DNA from: JAJDFU01 sp964641965
GTDB taxonomy: Bacteria > Bacteroidota > Bacteroidia > Chitinophagales > Saprospiraceae
Assembly: GCA_964641965.1 (NCBI GenBank)
Contig: CAZXLD010000047.1
Coordinates: 1-38,647, forward strand
Direction of reading: 5' to 3'
DNA: 38,647 nucleotides
In this document: piece by piece, positions 25,238 to 33,523 of the stretch
Position numbering within the stretch: position 1 is the stretch's first letter
Layout: every line of letters begins with the position of its first letter
Notes under the pieces: model-generated
What the model was told of the DNA's origin: nothing
The model's input: the letters and a program-made list of their open reading frames with translations, nothing else
Databases searched by the model: none
Made by a program: the position numbers and the translations under genes

Positions 25238-26246
25238 GCTCAACTGGTATTTCTGAAATTGCTGCAGTATCCTGAACGGCCTGGATCTCCTGAATCAGCT
25301 GGTAAATTTCCGGATCGGCGCGGTATTCGGCCAATAGCGGGGCAACCGACTCGGCAAAAGCCTTTTTGTCCGGATAGATTACCTCTACACCAGCTTCTCG
25401 AACTGCTTGCAAAGCGGTTTGCTCTGCTTTTTGCCAAACCTTCCTTTGAAATCGCTTCGCCTCATCCGCAGCTTCCTGTAGCCACTTTTGCTCTTTCGGA
25501 TTCAGCCGCTTCCAGGCAATCGTTCCAACCACCAGAATATCCGGCACGGCCGTATGTTCATTTAAAGCATAGTATCGACAAACCTCATAATGGCGAGAGG
25601 TGTAGAAACTAGGAGGATTATTCTCGGCTCCGTCTACTACGCCTTGCTGCAGGGCGGTGTAGAGTTCACCCCACGAGATCGGAGTGGGAGATCCTCCCAT
25701 AGCCCGGACCATATTCATGGAAGTAAGGCTTTCTTGCACACGGATCTTCAACCCCTTCAAGTCATCAGGTTCGGAAATGGGCTTCTCTTTAGAATAGAAT
25801 GAGCGATAGCCAGCGTCAAAATAAGTTAACCCACGCAACCAGTACTTCTCTCCTTGCAACAACAATTTCTGCCCAATTGGCCCATCCTGAACTGAATACG
25901 TGTGCGGTCTATCTCGAAACACATAAGGAAGACTGAACACCATCAATTTGGGAGCAAAGTTTTCGATTACGGCAACCGACACCTTGGTCACATCCAGGCT
26001 CCCGATCTGCAACAGTTCGAGGCATTGGCGTTCCGAACCCAATTGTGCACTTGGGTAAATCTCCATCTGCATCTTCCCCTTCGATTTCTCATGGATCCGC
26101 TGAGCCATATACTCCATGGCCTGATGAACCGGATGATTGACGTCCAATCCATGCCCCAATTTGAGTCGGGTAACCCCCGATTGCTCCTGGCAAGACAGCA
26201 AGAACATCAAAGAAAACAACCCCAGAAAAAAACCGATTCTCACCAT
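25221..26246 (-). CDS. dctP: TRAP transporter solute-binding lipoprotein (DctP)
   Basis: This 341-aa periplasmic binding protein of the DctP/SiaP family contains LKLGHGLDVNHPVHQAMEYM, IYPSAQLGSERQCLELLQIG, GLKIRVQESLTSMNMVRAMG (the conserved substrate-carboxylate-binding Arg region) and GVVDGAENNPPSFY. Instead of a Sec signal it carries a lipobox (SLMFLLSC, Cys at about residue 19), so it should be a membrane-anchored lipoprotein, which is unusual for Gram-negative TRAP receptors. Stop/start coupling with eda is TGATATG. It presumably binds hexuronates delivered to the periplasm. Confidence 0.93.
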   Translation of the reverse strand: MVRIGFFLGLFSLMFLLSCQEQSGVTRLKLGHGLDVNHPVHQAMEYMAQRIHEKSKGKMQMEIYPSAQLGSERQCLELLQIGSLDVTKVSVAVIENFAPKLMVFSLPYVFRDRPHTYSVQDGPIGQKLLLQGEKYWLRGLTYFDAGYRSFYSKEKPISEPDDLKGLKIRVQESLTSMNMVRAMGGSPTPISWGELYTALQQGVVDGAENNPPSFYTSRHYEVCRYYALNEHTAVPDILVVGTIAWKRLNPKEQKWLQEAADEAKRFQRKVWQKAEQTALQAVREAGVEVIYPDKKAFAESVAPLLAEYRADPEIYQLIQEIQAVQDTAAISEIPVEHEGDY

Positions 26247-26247
26247 A

Positions 26248-26919
26248 TCAAACACTTCTTATGCTTTGAATAAGGTCTAAGGTTCCTCGCACCCTGCCTT
26301 CCAACGTATCCATATCCCGCTTAGCTAACAGCTCTTTGGAAATAAGCTTGGACCCCATACCTACACAAACAGCGCCGGCATTAAACCAGGCTTTTAGGTT
26401 TTCTTCGGTAGGAGCAACTCCGCCCGTTGGCATAATGCTTGTCCAGGGTTGAGGTCCTTTAATGGCTTTGATAAAAGCCGGACCATACAGACTACCTGGA
26501 AATAATTTTACGATTTCTGCTCCTAGTTCTTCGGCCTTCCCGATCTCACTGAGGCTACCGCAACCCGGGGACCAAAGCACCTTCCGACGATTGCAAACCA
26601 CAGCTATATCCTCTCTCAAGGAAGGGGTAACTACAAAATTGGCTCCCAATTGTAAGTAAAGGCTTGCCGTACCCGTATCAGTTATAGAACCGACTCCTAG
26701 TACCATACCCGGTAGTTCGCGTTGGGCAAACCGGTTTAGGATACCAAATACTTCATGGGCAAAATCCCCCCGATTGGTAAACTCCAATAGTCGCCCCCCT
26801 CCGGCATAACAGGCTTTCAAAACTTCTTTCCCCAGATCGGCATCAGCATGATAGAAGAGAGGCACTATCCCTTGCTCTATCATCAACTGAGCCACCTGCA
26901 ATCGAGTATATTTCGCCAT
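26248..26919 (-). CDS. eda: KDPG aldolase (2-keto-3-deoxy-6-phosphogluconate aldolase)
   Basis: This 223-aa TIM-barrel class I aldolase has the acid/base Glu in RLLEFTNRG, the phosphate/Gly region GVGSITDTGTA, the Schiff-base Lys in AEIVKLFPGS, and the phosphate-binding IMPTGGV. Some loops differ from E. coli Eda (SPGCGSLSE in place of PGxxTPTE), as is usual in Bacteroidota. It splits KDPG to pyruvate and glyceraldehyde-3-phosphate, the final step of both uronate branches. It sits between kdgK (50 bp upstream) and dctP. Confidence 0.93.
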   Translation of the reverse strand: MAKYTRLQVAQLMIEQGIVPLFYHADADLGKEVLKACYAGGGRLLEFTNRGDFAHEVFGILNRFAQRELPGMVLGVGSITDTGTASLYLQLGANFVVTPSLREDIAVVCNRRKVLWSPGCGSLSEIGKAEELGAEIVKLFPGSLYGPAFIKAIKGPQPWTSIMPTGGVAPTEENLKAWFNAGAVCVGMGSKLISKELLAKRDMDTLEGRVRGTLDLIQSIRSV

Positions 26920-26969
26920 TTCTAAAGTTCAAGCTTTATTCTTAAATCATCTCCACATCAAGTCATCCA

Positions 26970-28007
26970 TCACCGGCTCACCCTGCCGCTGGCATCACCG
27001 CTCATTAGTTTTTCCACTTCACCTATAGTGGCCAGGTTGGCATCGCCATAGATAGTATGCTTCAGGCAGGAGGCTGCAACTGCAAATTTTAAGGCCTTTT
27101 GATCATCTCCAGAGAAGTGAAGCAACCCATAAATAAGCCCACCCATAAAGCTATCGCCTCCACCAACCCGATCTACGATGTGCGTAATTTGATAGGTAGG
27201 CGCTTCAAATAGCTGTTTACCGTCATAAAGCACCCCGGACCAGCTGTTGTGGGAGGCGCTAATAGAGCCTCGGAGAGTGATGATCACTTTCTTGCAGCGT
27301 GGAAACTTTTCCATTAACTGCTGGCAAACAGAGATGTAGGCTTTGGCATCCACTGAATCGCCTTGAGTTACGTCTACGCCCTCCGGATGGATATGAAAAT
27401 GTTTTTCTGCATCTTCTTCATTTCCCAGGATTATGTCACATCCCGATACCAGCTCCGGCATGACTTCTTCCGGGCTTTTTCCATACTTCCACAGCTTCTT
27501 CCGGTAATTTAGATCTGTTGAAACGGTAATCCCCATTCGATTGGCTACTTGTATGGCCTCCAGGCAAACATCCGCAGCCCCTTGAGCAATAGCAGGGGTA
27601 ATTCCGGTCCAGTGGAACCACTGAGCATCTTGCAACACTGCTTCCCAATCAATCATTCCCTTTTGAAGGGTCGACATACTCGAATGCGCCCGATCATAAA
27701 TCACTTTACTGCCCCGGCTGACAGCCCCCATCTCAAGGAAATAGATCCCCAGCCGCTCTCCACCTCGCAAAATGCTATCTGTACCTACTCCCCGCTTCCG
27801 CATTTCCATCAATGCACATTCCCCGATATCGTTCTTAGGAATTCGACTCACAAAATCGACCGGTACACCATAGTTGGCAAGCGAAACAGCCACATTGCTT
27901 TCACCCCCACCATAAATCACTTCAAAGGAACTCGCCTGCGAAAAGCGTTTGAACCCTGTTGGGGCTAAACGAAGCATAATTTCTCCGAAAGTGACTACTT
28001 TTTTCAT
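26970..28007 (-). CDS. kdgK: 2-keto-3-deoxygluconate kinase (PfkB family)
   Basis: This 345-aa PfkB-fold sugar kinase has an N-terminal VTFGEIMLRLAP, the substrate-side motif GGGESNVAVSLANYG, a central STDLNYRKKLW, and the C-terminal PfkB signature VDRVGGGDSFMGGLIYGL with the catalytic Asp. It phosphorylates KDG to KDPG with ATP. The ATG at 28007 was chosen because it starts at the first beta strand. The frame extends 40 codons further upstream, but that stretch is intergenic and overlaps uxaC. It lies 64 bp after uxaC. Confidence 0.94.
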   Translation of the reverse strand: MKKVVTFGEIMLRLAPTGFKRFSQASSFEVIYGGGESNVAVSLANYGVPVDFVSRIPKNDIGECALMEMRKRGVGTDSILRGGERLGIYFLEMGAVSRGSKVIYDRAHSSMSTLQKGMIDWEAVLQDAQWFHWTGITPAIAQGAADVCLEAIQVANRMGITVSTDLNYRKKLWKYGKSPEEVMPELVSGCDIILGNEEDAEKHFHIHPEGVDVTQGDSVDAKAYISVCQQLMEKFPRCKKVIITLRGSISASHNSWSGVLYDGKQLFEAPTYQITHIVDRVGGGDSFMGGLIYGLLHFSGDDQKALKFAVAASCLKHTIYGDANLATIGEVEKLMSGDASGRVSR

Positions 28008-28071
28008 GTTCAAGTTGGATTTTCGAAAATGATAGTTAACAATCAGGATTAGTTCGCCAAAGCCCGGTAAG

Positions 28072-29499
28072 TTAAAAGTCAAAGTAGGCCTTCGCGTTGT
28101 GATAACAGATATCTTGGACGATCCCACCTAACCAGTCCATATCATTTGGTAGCTCGCCGTGATGTACGTCTTTTCCAATGAGATTACAGAGGATTCGGCG
28201 AAAGTATTCATGCCTGGGATAGGAGAGGAAACTTCTGCTGTCGGTGAGCATACCCACAAAGCAACTGAGCAATCCCATATTGGACAATGCGTTCATCTGT
28301 TTCTCCATCCCATCTTTTTGATCCAAAAACCACCAGGCTGATCCAAATTGCATTTTGCCACGTGTAGAACCGTCATTAAAATTCCCCAGCATGGTTGCTA
28401 TTAATTCATTATCCGTTGGATTAATGTTGTATACGATGGTCTTGGACAGAATTTTATCTTGATCCAGACGGTCTAGAAATGCGGCTAATGCCTGTCCTTG
28501 CTGAAAATCGCCCATGCTGTCAAAACCGGTATCGGGGCCCAGCAACTGTAGCATCCGACTACTACTGTTGCGAAAAGCTCCCAGATGAAATTGCTGGACC
28601 CAACCCCTTTCGTGATAAATTCGTGCGAGCTGATATAAGACAGCCGACTGGTAAAGTTCTGCTTCCTGTTCATCAACCTGTGTTCCACGAAGTCGTTTTT
28701 TTAAGATTAGATCTGCTTCTCTATCCGTAAAAGGCTTCGCATAGAGGCTTTCCAAGCCGTGATCTGCCAGGCGGCATCCCTGCTGGTGAAAGAAGTCTGC
28801 CCGTTTTGTCAATACCTCTACCAAATCCCCAAAAGAATGAATCTCTTGATCGGCAACTCCTCCTAACTGTTGCAGATAATCCGGAAATGCCGGATGCGCT
28901 ATTAAGATGGATTTATCCGGACGGAATGCAGGAAGTACCCGAATATCGAGGGCGTCGGCCGCGATCTTGCGATGGGCATCTAACGAGTCCTTGGGGTCAT
29001 CGGTAGTACAAACAAGCTCGACCTTCATTTTTTGCAACAGAAGTTGCACTTGATAATCCGGTTGCTGTAAGCGTTCTGAGCAATGATCGTAGATGGAACG
29101 GGCATTTTCAGGGCGCAGTAGCTCGTCCACCTCAAAGTAGCGTCGTAACTCCAGATGCGTCCAGTGGAACAATGGATTTCGAATTGTAAAAGGTACAGTT
29201 GCAGCCCACTGCTCAAATTTGGTCCAATCGTCCGCCTCGCCCGTTATAAAACGCTCATCGACCCCTAGCGTCCGCATGGCACGCCATTTATAATGATCCC
29301 CCTCGAGCCAGATTCGGGTTAGGTTGGCAAAGCGATGATTATTGGCAATCTGATCCGGAGGAAGATGACAATGGAAATCAATAATGGGCATCTCCTTGGC
29401 AAACTCGTGATATAATTGTTCCGAGGCAGGGTATTCCAAGAGGAAGTTATCCCCCAGAAAGGGCTTGGTCCGATATTGTTTGTCCGTAGTTGTAGACAT
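28072..29499 (-). CDS. uxaC: Glucuronate (uronate) isomerase
   Basis: This 475-aa member of the amidohydrolase-like UxaC family contains the metal-binding IIDFHCHLPP near residue 39, RTLGVDERFITGEA, the strictly UxaC-like NPLFHWTHLELRRYF, TTDDPKDSLDAH, HLGAFRNSSSRM and a C-terminal SYPRHEYFRRILCNLIG. It interconverts D-glucuronate/D-fructuronate and D-galacturonate/D-tagaturonate, so it feeds both branches of the pathway. It is the first gene of the long minus-strand operon; a candidate promoter lies about 80 bp upstream. Confidence 0.96.
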   Translation of the reverse strand: MSTTTDKQYRTKPFLGDNFLLEYPASEQLYHEFAKEMPIIDFHCHLPPDQIANNHRFANLTRIWLEGDHYKWRAMRTLGVDERFITGEADDWTKFEQWAATVPFTIRNPLFHWTHLELRRYFEVDELLRPENARSIYDHCSERLQQPDYQVQLLLQKMKVELVCTTDDPKDSLDAHRKIAADALDIRVLPAFRPDKSILIAHPAFPDYLQQLGGVADQEIHSFGDLVEVLTKRADFFHQQGCRLADHGLESLYAKPFTDREADLILKKRLRGTQVDEQEAELYQSAVLYQLARIYHERGWVQQFHLGAFRNSSSRMLQLLGPDTGFDSMGDFQQGQALAAFLDRLDQDKILSKTIVYNINPTDNELIATMLGNFNDGSTRGKMQFGSAWWFLDQKDGMEKQMNALSNMGLLSCFVGMLTDSRSFLSYPRHEYFRRILCNLIGKDVHHGELPNDMDWLGGIVQDICYHNAKAYFDF

Positions 29500-29580
29500 G
29501 TTCTCAACGTTTTAGACTCCAGGGTTCTAGTGGTTTTAAGGCTCTTTCCAAAAGACGATTAGAACTGGGATTCAACCTGA

Positions 29581-29612
29581 CAAGGATACCGGAAAAGTCA
29601 CCATAGGACAAA
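29581..29612 (-). promoter_or_regulatory. Candidate Bacteroidota promoter of the uxaC operon
   Basis: On the minus strand, TTTG (29612-29609), a 20-bp spacer and TATCCTTG (29588-29581) match the Bacteroidota consensus TTTG-N19/20-TAnnTTTG except for one base in the second box. It would give a leader of about 75 nt before uxaC. Confidence 0.45.
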
Positions 29613-30098
29613 TTGAGTAGGAGTTCTTTTACCCGGACCCTATCACAAGCTGAATGCTGATTAAAAAATCAGGCCATTACCTGTCAATTAGAGGAACCCA
29701 CTCCGGTTCACCCGGCCGGGTTAGCAATGAACAGAAGAAGAATGTTCTTCCGCTCAAGACCCCGTAATCAACAGATTATACGTGGTTGGCCCTCCTTGTT
29801 GTGCCATTTAAAAACCTATTGACCCCTGTGAAATTATATTAAACGGCAATCAGCTGGGCGTCAGTTAAACATATGCCGGAAATGGTCAAGGAACCGATAG
29901 TTGGTATTGGAATGTTAGAGCGTTCTATTTGAGTGAAATCTTTCCACCCTGGGTCTTCACTTTCAAATACCAACACATTGAGTCAATCCACCTGGTCAAA
30001 CCTACCTCAGGCAGTTCTTAAATTACAGGAATAAAGCAAGCCATAGATTGGCACCGACCAACTTCTAGAGGGTTTTGTTTTTCGCCCTTGCTTCAAAT
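29613..30098. other. Intergenic region between uxaC promoter and uxuA
   Basis: No complete gene was found. A perfect 12-bp palindrome ACCCGGCCGGGT (about 29710) and the palindrome GAAGAATGTTCTTC (about 29737) lie upstream of the uxaC operon and are candidate regulator sites. A 46-codon open stretch on the minus strand (29839-29976, GTG start, reading VLVFESEDPGWKDF...) has no recognised domain and may be a gene remnant. Confidence 0.4.
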
Positions 30099-31277
30099 TC
30101 AGACTTGATTTTTCAATAGGGTGAGCATGCCTTCTTCTAATCCCCGGATCTCTGCCAACCCTTTCATTCGTCCAATACAGCTATACCCGGGTTGCGTTTG
30201 GACATGATGGTCGTTTAACATGGTGTACCCGTGATCTGGCCTGAAAGGGATCGAATGCATTCTCTTCTGATTTTCCGCAATGAACAAAGGCATTAGTTCC
30301 GGAATACCGGCATCACCGGCCAGGTGATCCGCTTCGAAAAAGTTCCCTTTTTCATCTCGGGTAGTACTTCTGAGATGCAAGAAGTGCACGCGGTCTGCGA
30401 AAGCCTTGAATACCTTGGCAAGATCATTATCCGGCCTCACACCTAATGATCCAGTGCAGAAACAAAGTCCATTAGCATTGGAAGGAATAGTTTCAAAGAG
30501 AAAACGCAGATCTGCTTCCGTACTTACAATGCGCGGCAACCCAAAGAGGTCAAAGGGCGGATCGTCCGGATGGATAGCTAATACCTGACCACCCGCTTCC
30601 ACCGTAGGAAGAACGGCTTCGACAAAAGCCAGTAAGTTTTGCCGTAGCGACCCATGGTCTAGTCCACGATAGCGGGCAATGGCCGACCGGAATTCCTCCA
30701 GGGTGTAGCCTTCTTCAGATCCAGGAAGCCCTTTGATAATATTGACAGTCAGCCTTTCCCAATCTTCGGGTTTCATTTTGTCCTTCAGATGCTCCGCTTC
30801 GGCCCGCTCTTCCGCAGTATAGTTTGCTTCTGCTCCTTCGCGTTGGAGCATAAACAAATCGAAGGCAATGGTTTCCAGGCGATCGAACCGAAGGGTCCTG
30901 TAACCTGCAGGAAGGGGATAATCCAAATGAGTACGCGTCCAGTCCAGGACCGGCATGAAGTTATAAGTAATGGTTCGAATCCCCGCCTGGGCTAAATGCC
31001 GGAGAGAGGTCCGATAGTGGTCCAAATGTTTTTGGAAATCGCCAGTCCTGGTTTTGATCGCCTCAGTTACCGGTAAACTCTCTACTACCGACCAGGTTAA
31101 CCCTGCCCGATCTATCTCTTCCTGGCGATTTTGAATTTCCTCCAGTGGCCAAATCGCTCCGTTGGGCAGGTGATGCAAAGCCGTTACAATATCGGTAGCC
31201 CCGCATTCCCGGATATCTTCCAGACTTACGGGGTCTTGAGGGCCATACCAACGGAAGGATTGGGTTAATCGTTTCAC
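30099..31277 (-). CDS. uxuA: Mannonate dehydratase
   Basis: This 392-aa xylose-isomerase-like TIM-barrel enzyme has an N-terminal FRWYGPQDPVSLEDIRECG, TALHHLPNGAIWPLEEI, the central VLAIHPDDPPFDLFGLPRI, the metal/substrate region GLCFCTGSLGVRPDND, VHFLHLRST and a C-terminal FRPDHGYTMLND. All are standard UxuA blocks, including the His/Cys/Asp metal ligands. It dehydrates D-mannonate to KDG in the glucuronate branch. The length equals that of E. coli UxuA (394 aa). It is isolated from the main operon by about 600 bp and has its own upstream region of 412 bp. Confidence 0.96.
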   Translation of the reverse strand: MKRLTQSFRWYGPQDPVSLEDIRECGATDIVTALHHLPNGAIWPLEEIQNRQEEIDRAGLTWSVVESLPVTEAIKTRTGDFQKHLDHYRTSLRHLAQAGIRTITYNFMPVLDWTRTHLDYPLPAGYRTLRFDRLETIAFDLFMLQREGAEANYTAEERAEAEHLKDKMKPEDWERLTVNIIKGLPGSEEGYTLEEFRSAIARYRGLDHGSLRQNLLAFVEAVLPTVEAGGQVLAIHPDDPPFDLFGLPRIVSTEADLRFLFETIPSNANGLCFCTGSLGVRPDNDLAKVFKAFADRVHFLHLRSTTRDEKGNFFEADHLAGDAGIPELMPLFIAENQKRMHSIPFRPDHGYTMLNDHHVQTQPGYSCIGRMKGLAEIRGLEEGMLTLLKNQV

Positions 31278-31689
31278 AATTCAAATCGTTTTTACAAGCT
31301 GGTTTAAGGTTTGGGGCTTAGCACAGGGAATTCCGTTTAATTCGACCAAGCAATCGCCTTTACAGCGCAAATCAAACTTCTGAAAGTATATGGTCAAGCG
31401 GTATAACAGACAAGCCTCTATGGTCTTTCAGATACAAGAATTGCCATAAACAGACCTCTTATTCATTTCCGGTTGTGCTTTGGTTCTACTTCTACTAGAA
31501 TAAAGCATACGGTTCTCCAAAGAAATCATCCCCGAAATTTAGGATGCATCTGGAGGATATCCCTACCTAGCCGGCAGGCAGACTTCAGGCTGCCAATTGT
31601 CCTTTCGGCGCCGGATTTTCGCGTTCGGCAACCATTTTTCTGACAAACCTTGGTTGACGCTATTTCCCTAGACTCCACCACTTTCAATT
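31278..31689. other. Intergenic region upstream of uxuA
   Basis: No gene was seen. The 412 bp must hold the end of the SDR transcript and the promoter of uxuA. CTAGCCGGCAGGCAGACTTC (about 31569) with AGGCTGCC forms an imperfect hairpin that might end the SDR transcript. No convincing LacI-type palindrome was found here. Confidence 0.35.
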
Positions 31690-32493
31690 TTAGACCCCAC
31701 GCCAGGCCCCGAAGCCTCCGTCTACCGGAAAAATAGCTCCTGTAACGAAAGATGCGGAGTCACTACAAAGCCAACGAGTTATCCCGACCAGTTCCTCCGG
31801 CTTACCAAAGCGTTTTAAGGGCGTATGATCGATGATTTGTTTTCCCCGAGCGGTAAGAGTCCCATCTTCTTTCAAAAGTAGGGCACGATTTTGTTCTCCA
31901 ATAAAAAAACCGGGTGCAATAGCATTTACACGAATTCCTTCACCGTGCTTAGTGGCCAACTCTACAGCCAGCCAACGTGTGAAGTTGTCTACCCCTGCTT
32001 TAGCCGCAGAATATCCAACTACCCGGGTGAGGGGATCTTGCGCAGCCATAGACGAGATATTTAGGATAGAACCTTTTCCTTGCTGGGTGAGGATCTTCGA
32101 GTATTCCATACTGGGAATAATCGTTCCCTGCAAATTGAGTTTGAATACCGCATCGAGTGCATCGATATTTACCTGGTGGAATTCCTGATCCGGCCCAATA
32201 GTGGCGGCAGGCAGATTACCACCGGCAGCATTAATTAGAACATCGAGTCTTCCATGCTGTCCTAGGATCCATTTCCAGCAGCTTTGAACTTGGTCCGGGG
32301 CCAGTACATCACATGCAAAGGTCTGAGCTTTCGCTCCCGTAGCTTGTATTTGAGCAGCCCGTTGGTCCAGTTTCCCTTGAGTTCGCCCAATCAAAATGAC
32401 TTCAGCTCCCGCTTCCGCAAGGCCTTGGGCCATGGCCCCGCCGAGTACGCCTCCTCCTCCAGTTATAGCTATAACTTTTTTGTGAACATCCAT
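31690..32493 (-). CDS. SDR family oxidoreductase, probable fructuronate reductase/mannonate oxidoreductase
   Basis: This 267-aa classical short-chain dehydrogenase has the cofactor motif ITGGGGVLGG, NAAG (INAAGGN), the catalytic Ser in ILNISSMAA, YSAAK (Tyr/Lys), and a C-terminal FVTGAIFPVDGGFGAWRGV. The stretch APGFFIGEQNRALLL plus HTPLKRFGKPEEL is characteristic of the SDRs found with uxuA in many bacteria lacking the long-chain UxuB. It is expected to reduce fructuronate to mannonate with NAD(P)H, filling the only missing step of the pathway here. It starts 5 bp after the mini anti-sigma gene. Confidence 0.85.
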   Translation of the reverse strand: MDVHKKVIAITGGGGVLGGAMAQGLAEAGAEVILIGRTQGKLDQRAAQIQATGAKAQTFACDVLAPDQVQSCWKWILGQHGRLDVLINAAGGNLPAATIGPDQEFHQVNIDALDAVFKLNLQGTIIPSMEYSKILTQQGKGSILNISSMAAQDPLTRVVGYSAAKAGVDNFTRWLAVELATKHGEGIRVNAIAPGFFIGEQNRALLLKEDGTLTARGKQIIDHTPLKRFGKPEELVGITRWLCSDSASFVTGAIFPVDGGFGAWRGV

Positions 32494-32498
32494 TAGTT

Positions 32499-32729
32499 CT
32501 AACTTTCATACTTGATCCGAGAGGTAAGCCGTTTCATTGCTGGAAAAACGGAAAAACCGGAATTAGGTGCACTTATCGCAGCCCACACCTCAACATATTG
32601 ATAAAAAGCTATTTCGTTTTCTACAGACTCCCAGACCCATCCCATCAGTACTTCCCATTCAACAGGCTTTATCGTCTTATTCAAAAACCTGACAATTAAA
32701 AGGACAGGGTGATCAGATTCCATTTTCAT
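32499..32729 (-). CDS. Truncated FecR-type anti-sigma domain protein (76 aa)
   Basis: This 76-aa ORF matches the N-terminal cytoplasmic sigma-binding domain of Bacteroidota FecR-family anti-sigma factors. The pattern is LLIVRFLNKTIKPVEWEVLM, then WVWESVENEIAFYQYVEVW and AMKRLTSRI; compare the family pattern of a short helix, Glu-containing second helix, W...S.EN...F..Y..W, then a Leu-x-x-Arg-Ile helix. Full FecR proteins continue with a transmembrane helix and a periplasmic domain; this one stops just before where the membrane helix would begin (stop at 32499), 5 bp before the SDR start. It lies 190 bp downstream of the sigma factor. It could be a genuine soluble anti-sigma protein or a remnant. 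Confidence 0.6.
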   Translation of the reverse strand: MKMESDHPVLLIVRFLNKTIKPVEWEVLMGWVWESVENEIAFYQYVEVWAAISAPNSGFSVFPAMKRLTSRIKYES

Positions 32730-32919
32730 CTATGTATTTCCAACATAGGACTCCTGGATTGATCTCCAACCCTTACTGTATTGCCTCAACTGATCTTAGG
32801 CAAGTCCAAACCGCTCTTCTGATTGACCAATATAGTAGAATGATAGCTGCTATGTGGAATGAATATCCAACCTTAATTGCAATATCGTCATCCGACTTGA
32901 TCGAATGGCCAGCACGGGC

Positions 32920-33519
32920 CTACTCGAATAACTCGCCCCGCAGGAAAATCAGGGCTCTTCGCATATGGGTTTCTATGGTTTTAATCGACAAATTTAACTC
33001 ATCCGCTATTTCCTGGTATTTTTTACCCTCTTCCCGGCTCATCAAAAACACTTTGCGGGCTTTGGGTGGTAGCTGGTCAATAGCCTTTTGGATTCGAGCT
33101 TTGCAATCCTCTCCAATGGTATAGTGTTCCGGATCAGGATCTTTGGATAAATATACCGGGAGCACTACATCGGAGAAATTCTTTTCATGGCGGTACTTTC
33201 GAAGGTGATCAATAGTTTTATTGCGCGCCGACCGATTGAGGTAGTGCTTGACATTGGAGGCAATCGCCAGACTTTTCCGGTTTTTCCAAATCTTGTAGAA
33301 TAAATCGGAGACTATTTCCTCCGATTTCTGTTCGCACCTACTTAATGCAAACGATTGCATGCATAGATAGGAATAGTATTTCTTAAAAAGATCCCCAAAA
33401 GCAGCATAATCGTCTTTCTCCTTGATCCGTCGGATCAAATCTTCATCTTCTTGCTGCAGACGAGTTGCGTTATTTTGTTTACTCGCTGCATGCTTTGCTT
33501 GGATTACATTGGATATCAT
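32920..33519 (-). CDS. ECF-type RNA polymerase sigma factor
   Basis: This 199-aa sigma-70 family protein of the Bacteroidota ECF type has region 2 at about residues 30-100 (YAAFGDLFKKYYSYLCMQSF, EEIVSDLFYKIWKNR, TIDHLRKYRHEK) and region 4 at about 140-195 (IDQLPPKARKVFLMSREEGK, YQEIADELNLSIKTIETHM). It lies 4 bp after the LacI gene stop, so the two are almost certainly co-transcribed, and it is followed by the anti-sigma fragment. In this phylum such sigma factors usually pair with FecR and TonB-linked transporters; no SusC-like gene is present here. Confidence 0.92.
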   Translation of the reverse strand: MISNVIQAKHAASKQNNATRLQQEDEDLIRRIKEKDDYAAFGDLFKKYYSYLCMQSFALSRCEQKSEEIVSDLFYKIWKNRKSLAIASNVKHYLNRSARNKTIDHLRKYRHEKNFSDVVLPVYLSKDPDPEHYTIGEDCKARIQKAIDQLPPKARKVFLMSREEGKKYQEIADELNLSIKTIETHMRRALIFLRGELFE

Positions 33520-33523
33520 CAGG

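Noticed and set aside
33346..33359. TGCAAACGATTGCA, a near-match to the LacI operator
   Set aside because: It lies within the sigma-factor coding region and is not a perfect palindrome; it may simply reflect codons. It is kept only as a possible auxiliary operator.
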